From positions 310,001-374,000 of the forward strand of contig NZ_VEHL01000001.1 in assembly GCF_007679965.1 (NCBI RefSeq): a DNA stretch of 64,000 bases, read 5' to 3'. Source of the stretch: Bordetella genomosp. 13. GTDB taxonomy: Bacteria; Pseudomonadota; Gammaproteobacteria; Burkholderiales; Burkholderiaceae_B. Numbering within the stretch: position 1 is the first letter of the stretch; each line of letters opens with the position of its first letter. Of this stretch, positions 61,419-64,000 are shown piece by piece. The notes below the pieces were generated by a model. That model saw only the letters and a list, made by a program, of their open reading frames with translations. It did not search any database and was not told the origin of the DNA. Position numbers and translations under genes: made by a program.

Positions 61419-62837
61419 TCAATCCTCCATCTTCGACGGATCCAGGTGCGCGTGCTGGTTGCGGTTCACCAACATGGTGATGCCCCACATCACCACGCCC
61501 AGCGCCAGCAGCCAGCCCGCCACCTGATACTGGATGACGTCGCGGCCGGTCACCGGCGTCACCAGGAAAATGCACGCGATCGCGCCCAGCAGCGGGAAGA
61601 AGGTATGGATGCGGAAGTGTTCGTGCTGCACCTTGTCGCGGCGCAGCACCAGCACCGCCACGTTGACGAAGGCGAACACGCCCAGCAGCAGCAGCGCCGT
61701 CGTGCCGCCCAGCGAACGGATGGCCTCGGAGTTCGAGTTCGACACCAGGATGATCAGGCCCAGGCTCAGCGCCGTGGTGAACAGGATGGCGGCCCACGGC
61801 GTGCGGGTGCGCTCGTGCACGCTGGCCAGGAACTTCGGCAGCACGCCCTGGCGCGACATGCCGTACAGCAGGCGGCTGGCCATCATCATGTTGATCAGCG
61901 CCGAGTTGGCCACCGCGAACATCGAGATGATCGGCATGATCGTGTCCATCGGCAGGCCGGGGGCGGCGCGCTGCACCACCAGCACCAGCGGCGTCTTGCT
62001 GGCCGCCAGCTCGCCCACCGGGATCAGCGCCACGGCGCAGATCGACACCAGCACGTAGATCACGGCGGTGATGCCCAGACCGGTCAGCATCACCTTGGGG
62101 AAGATCTTGTTGGGATTGTGCGTTTCCTCGGCCATGTTCACCGAGTCCTCGAAACCCACCATCGCGAAGAAGGCCAGGGCCGTGGCCGAGGTCACGGCCA
62201 GGAACACGCTCTTGTCCTCGGGCGTATCGAAGGCCACCACGCGCGAGAAGTCCGCCTGGCCGCCCGCGATGGCGTAGAAGCCCAGGCCGATCACCAGCAG
62301 CAGGCCGCTCAGTTCGATCAGCGTCAGCACCACGTTGGCCTTCACGCTTTCCGACACGCCGCGGAAGTTGACGATCATCACCAGCAGCATGAAACCCACC
62401 GCGCCCAGCGTGACCAGCCCGGCATCGGCCTTCATGCCCAGTGCCGCGAACAGGTTGGCCGCGAAGGCATTCGACGCCGTGGCGGCCGAGGTGAGCCCCG
62501 AGCACATCACGGCAAAGCAGATGATGAAGGTGAGGAAGTGCACGCCGAAGGCCTTGTGCACGTACAGCGCGGCGCCGGCCGCCCTGGGATACTTGGTGAC
62601 GAGTTCGAGATACGAGAAAGCGGTCAGCAGCGCCACCGCGAACGCCACCAGGAAGGGCGCCCAGGCCGCGCCGCCCACTTCGGCGGCCACCTGGCCGGTC
62701 AGCGCATAGACCCCCGTACCGAGGATGTCGCCGATGATGAACAGCAGCAGCAGCTTGGGACCCATCACCCGCTTGAGCTGGGTGTCCTGGCCGGGCGGGG
62801 TGTCTTGACCTGCGGTAGTGGCTTCGGCGGTGGCCAT
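61419..62837 (-). CDS. Amino-acid permease, APC superfamily
   Basis: 472 residues with about twelve membrane segments. APC features include LFIIGDILGTGVYALTGQVA in helix 1, AFFAMVGFEDSVNMAEETHN in helix 6 and the following NPNKIFPK. The substrate class (cationic or neutral amino acids) cannot be read. The start at 62837 is close to an AT-rich stretch. It stands alone between the porin and the YafY-type regulator. Confidence 0.88.
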   Translation of the reverse strand: MATAEATTAGQDTPPGQDTQLKRVMGPKLLLLFIIGDILGTGVYALTGQVAAEVGGAAWAPFLVAFAVALLTAFSYLELVTKYPRAAGAALYVHKAFGVHFLTFIICFAVMCSGLTSAATASNAFAANLFAALGMKADAGLVTLGAVGFMLLVMIVNFRGVSESVKANVVLTLIELSGLLLVIGLGFYAIAGGQADFSRVVAFDTPEDKSVFLAVTSATALAFFAMVGFEDSVNMAEETHNPNKIFPKVMLTGLGITAVIYVLVSICAVALIPVGELAASKTPLVLVVQRAAPGLPMDTIMPIISMFAVANSALINMMMASRLLYGMSRQGVLPKFLASVHERTRTPWAAILFTTALSLGLIILVSNSNSEAIRSLGGTTALLLLGVFAFVNVAVLVLRRDKVQHEHFRIHTFFPLLGAIACIFLVTPVTGRDVIQYQVAGWLLALGVVMWGITMLVNRNQHAHLDPSKMED

Positions 62838-63113
62838 CGCGCTTCTCCAGAATTTTTTTTGGGAACGCAGCCGGGGGCCGCGCCGGTATGTGTCCCGATA
62901 AATTCTACGCAGGGAAGACGGATGTAACCGTAATTGCGGTGAAACGAAATGTCTAAGTTGTCGGGGAACGTGAGGTTCGCGTCAGGTCGGCGAAAGGGAT
63001 TCGGTGCGCTTCCACGGCCTCGATGGGAACGCCGAACTGCGCATGTCGGACGGCGTGGTGCCGTCCTTCCCGGAATGAGCCAGGTATCGGCATATTGGCG
63101 TAGCATGCCCGCC

Positions 63114-63812
63114 ATGTCACGCTCCGCCCGCCTGTTCGATCTGCTGCAAGTGCTGCGCCGGCACCGGCTGCCGGTCAGCGGCCGCGTGCTGGCGGCGGAG
63201 GTCGGCGTCAGCCTGCGCACGCTGTACCGCGACATCGCCACCCTGCAGGCGCAGGGCGCGCACATCGAGGGCGAACCGGGCGTGGGGTACGTGCTGCGGC
63301 CCGGTTTCATGCTGCCGCCCCTGATGTTTACCGAGGACGAGATCGAGGCGCTGGTGCTGGGGTCGCTGTGGGTAGCCGAACGCACCGACCACCGGCTGCG
63401 CGATGCCGCGCGCAACGCATTGGCCCGCATCGCCGCGGTGCTGCCCGACGACCTGCGCGCCGGGCTGGATGCCTCGACCTTGCTGGTGGCGCCGCCCGCC
63501 GAGGCCATTCCGCCGGACGGCGTGGAGCTCGCCGTCATCCGCCAGGCCATCCGGGCCGAGGTCAAGCTGGAGATCGGCTACCGCGACGGCGGCGGCGCCG
63601 AGTCGCGCCGCCTGATCTGGCCGTTCGGGCTGGCCTTCTTCGACAGCGTGCGCATCGTGCTGGGCTGGTGCGAGCTGCGGCAGGACTACCGACATTTCCG
63701 CGTCGACCGGATCGCCAGCGCGGCGCCGCTGGACATGCGCTATCCGCGCCGCCGGCATGCCCTGATGAAGGAATGGAAGCTGCGCGAACGCCAGGCGCGC
63801 GCGGCCGATTGA
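63114..63812 (+). CDS. YafY-type regulator (HTH_11 plus WYL domain)
   Basis: 232 residues from the ATG at 63114; the ORF is open upstream to 62949 but composition and the HTH position favour this start. The winged helix is SARLFDLLQVLRRHRLPVSG then VGVSLRTLYRDIATLQAQGA, and the WYL-type effector domain covers the C-terminal half (EIGYRDGGGAESRRLIWPFG). It is followed by a VOC-family gene it probably controls. The 276 bases before it (62838-63113) hold no gene I can support. Confidence 0.85.
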   Translation: MSRSARLFDLLQVLRRHRLPVSGRVLAAEVGVSLRTLYRDIATLQAQGAHIEGEPGVGYVLRPGFMLPPLMFTEDEIEALVLGSLWVAERTDHRLRDAARNALARIAAVLPDDLRAGLDASTLLVAPPAEAIPPDGVELAVIRQAIRAEVKLEIGYRDGGGAESRRLIWPFGLAFFDSVRIVLGWCELRQDYRHFRVDRIASAAPLDMRYPRRRHALMKEWKLRERQARAAD

Positions 63813-63882
63813 TGCTGCCATGAACTGGCAGCATGGGTGCCTATCATCCCGACGGTCATTCAACCCGCAGGGAGTATCCACC

Positions 63883-64000
63883 ATGCAACACCCGAACCAC
63901 ATCATTCTCTACGTCGACAGCCCCGAGGCCAGCGGCCGCTTCTACGCCGGCCTGCTGGATGCCCAGCCGGTCGAGGCCAGCCCGGGCTTCGTGCTGTTCG
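63883..64000 (+). CDS. VOC/glyoxalase-family protein (N-terminus only)
   Basis: The first 39 codons are in the window. The start NHIILYVDSPEASGRFYAGL and the following LLDAQPVEASPGFVLF match the first beta-alpha-beta module of glyoxalase/bleomycin-resistance-type (VOC) proteins. GGGAG precedes the ATG at 63883. The rest lies outside the window, so metal ligands and class cannot be judged. It is 70 bases downstream of the YafY-type regulator on the same strand. Confidence 0.75.
   Translation, partial: MQHPNHIILYVDSPEASGRFYAGLLDAQPVEASPGFVLF

Noticed and set aside
1..64000. CRISPR arrays, rRNA or tRNA genes, insertion sequences
   Set aside because: No regularly spaced repeats, no cloverleaf-like stretch at the tailocin edges and no transposase frame with terminal inverted repeats was noticed.

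Overview
This window is high-GC betaproteobacterial chromosome, most likely Bordetella or a close Alcaligenaceae relative such as Achromobacter. The reasons are very high GC, three orphan Bug-family (tripartite tricarboxylate) binding proteins, many small catabolic operons each with its own regulator, a metXW pair, a Gram-negative porin and AmpG. The species assignment is inference.

Layout. (1) 1-14653, all minus strand: an IclR regulator (cut by the window edge) and a tightly packed 13-gene catabolic/uptake operon. It encodes three fumarate-reductase-type flavoproteins, an MmgE/PrpD protein, an Asp/Glu-racemase-fold protein, an isochorismatase-fold protein, an SDR dehydrogenase, a complete branched-chain-type ABC importer (LivFGMH) and two LivK-type binding proteins. 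A divergent spermidine-synthase-like gene follows. (2) 15628-33171: a phage-derived locus with a cleavable CI/LexA-type repressor, a putative late regulator, a lambda-order tail module (V, G/GT, H, M, fibre, coiled coil, L, K, lipoprotein, I, J, distal proteins) and a lysis cassette (M15 endolysin, holin-like protein, Rz, Rz1). There is no integrase, replication, terminase, portal, capsid or head-completion gene. This is the gene plan of an F-type (lambda-tail-derived) tailocin like the F pyocins, and it is the main discovery candidate. It carries a textbook -1 frameshift site between G and T, a repeated leader, hairpin/U-tract modules inside the late operon, repressor operators on both sides of the repressor gene, and a frameshifted lipoprotein gene. 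(3) 33195-40105: M14 deacylase, two Bug proteins, LysR and GntR regulators, an RraA-type aldolase and a 3-hydroxyisobutyrate-dehydrogenase-like enzyme. (4) 40106-47767: a 1.07-kb stretch without a convincing gene, three related membrane-anchored proteins, a HipBA toxin-antitoxin pair with four phased operator-like sites, gshA, a lysophospholipase-type hydrolase and a lipoprotein. (5) 47739-54728: an HTH-only LuxR-type ORF, an AEC transporter, and a cluster matching sulfolactate degradation (comC, slcC, Bug protein, suyB, suyA, divergent GntR regulator). (6) 54774-64000: a SAM-II riboswitch ahead of metX-metW, mqo with a Tat-like signal, ampG, a porin, an amino-acid permease, a YafY-type regulator and the start of a VOC/glyoxalase protein.

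How it fits together. The tailocin logic is: the repressor, which keeps its Ala-Gly cleavage site and Ser/Lys dyad, holds the locus off; DNA damage would release it; a Q-like or sigma-like regulator then drives a late operon through several internal hairpin/U-tracts; tail particles are built and the cell lyses. The catabolic cassettes pair periplasmic binding proteins with dehydrogenases and local regulators, a typical free-living Bordetella pattern. Function calls come from motif and gene-order reading only; no database search was run.
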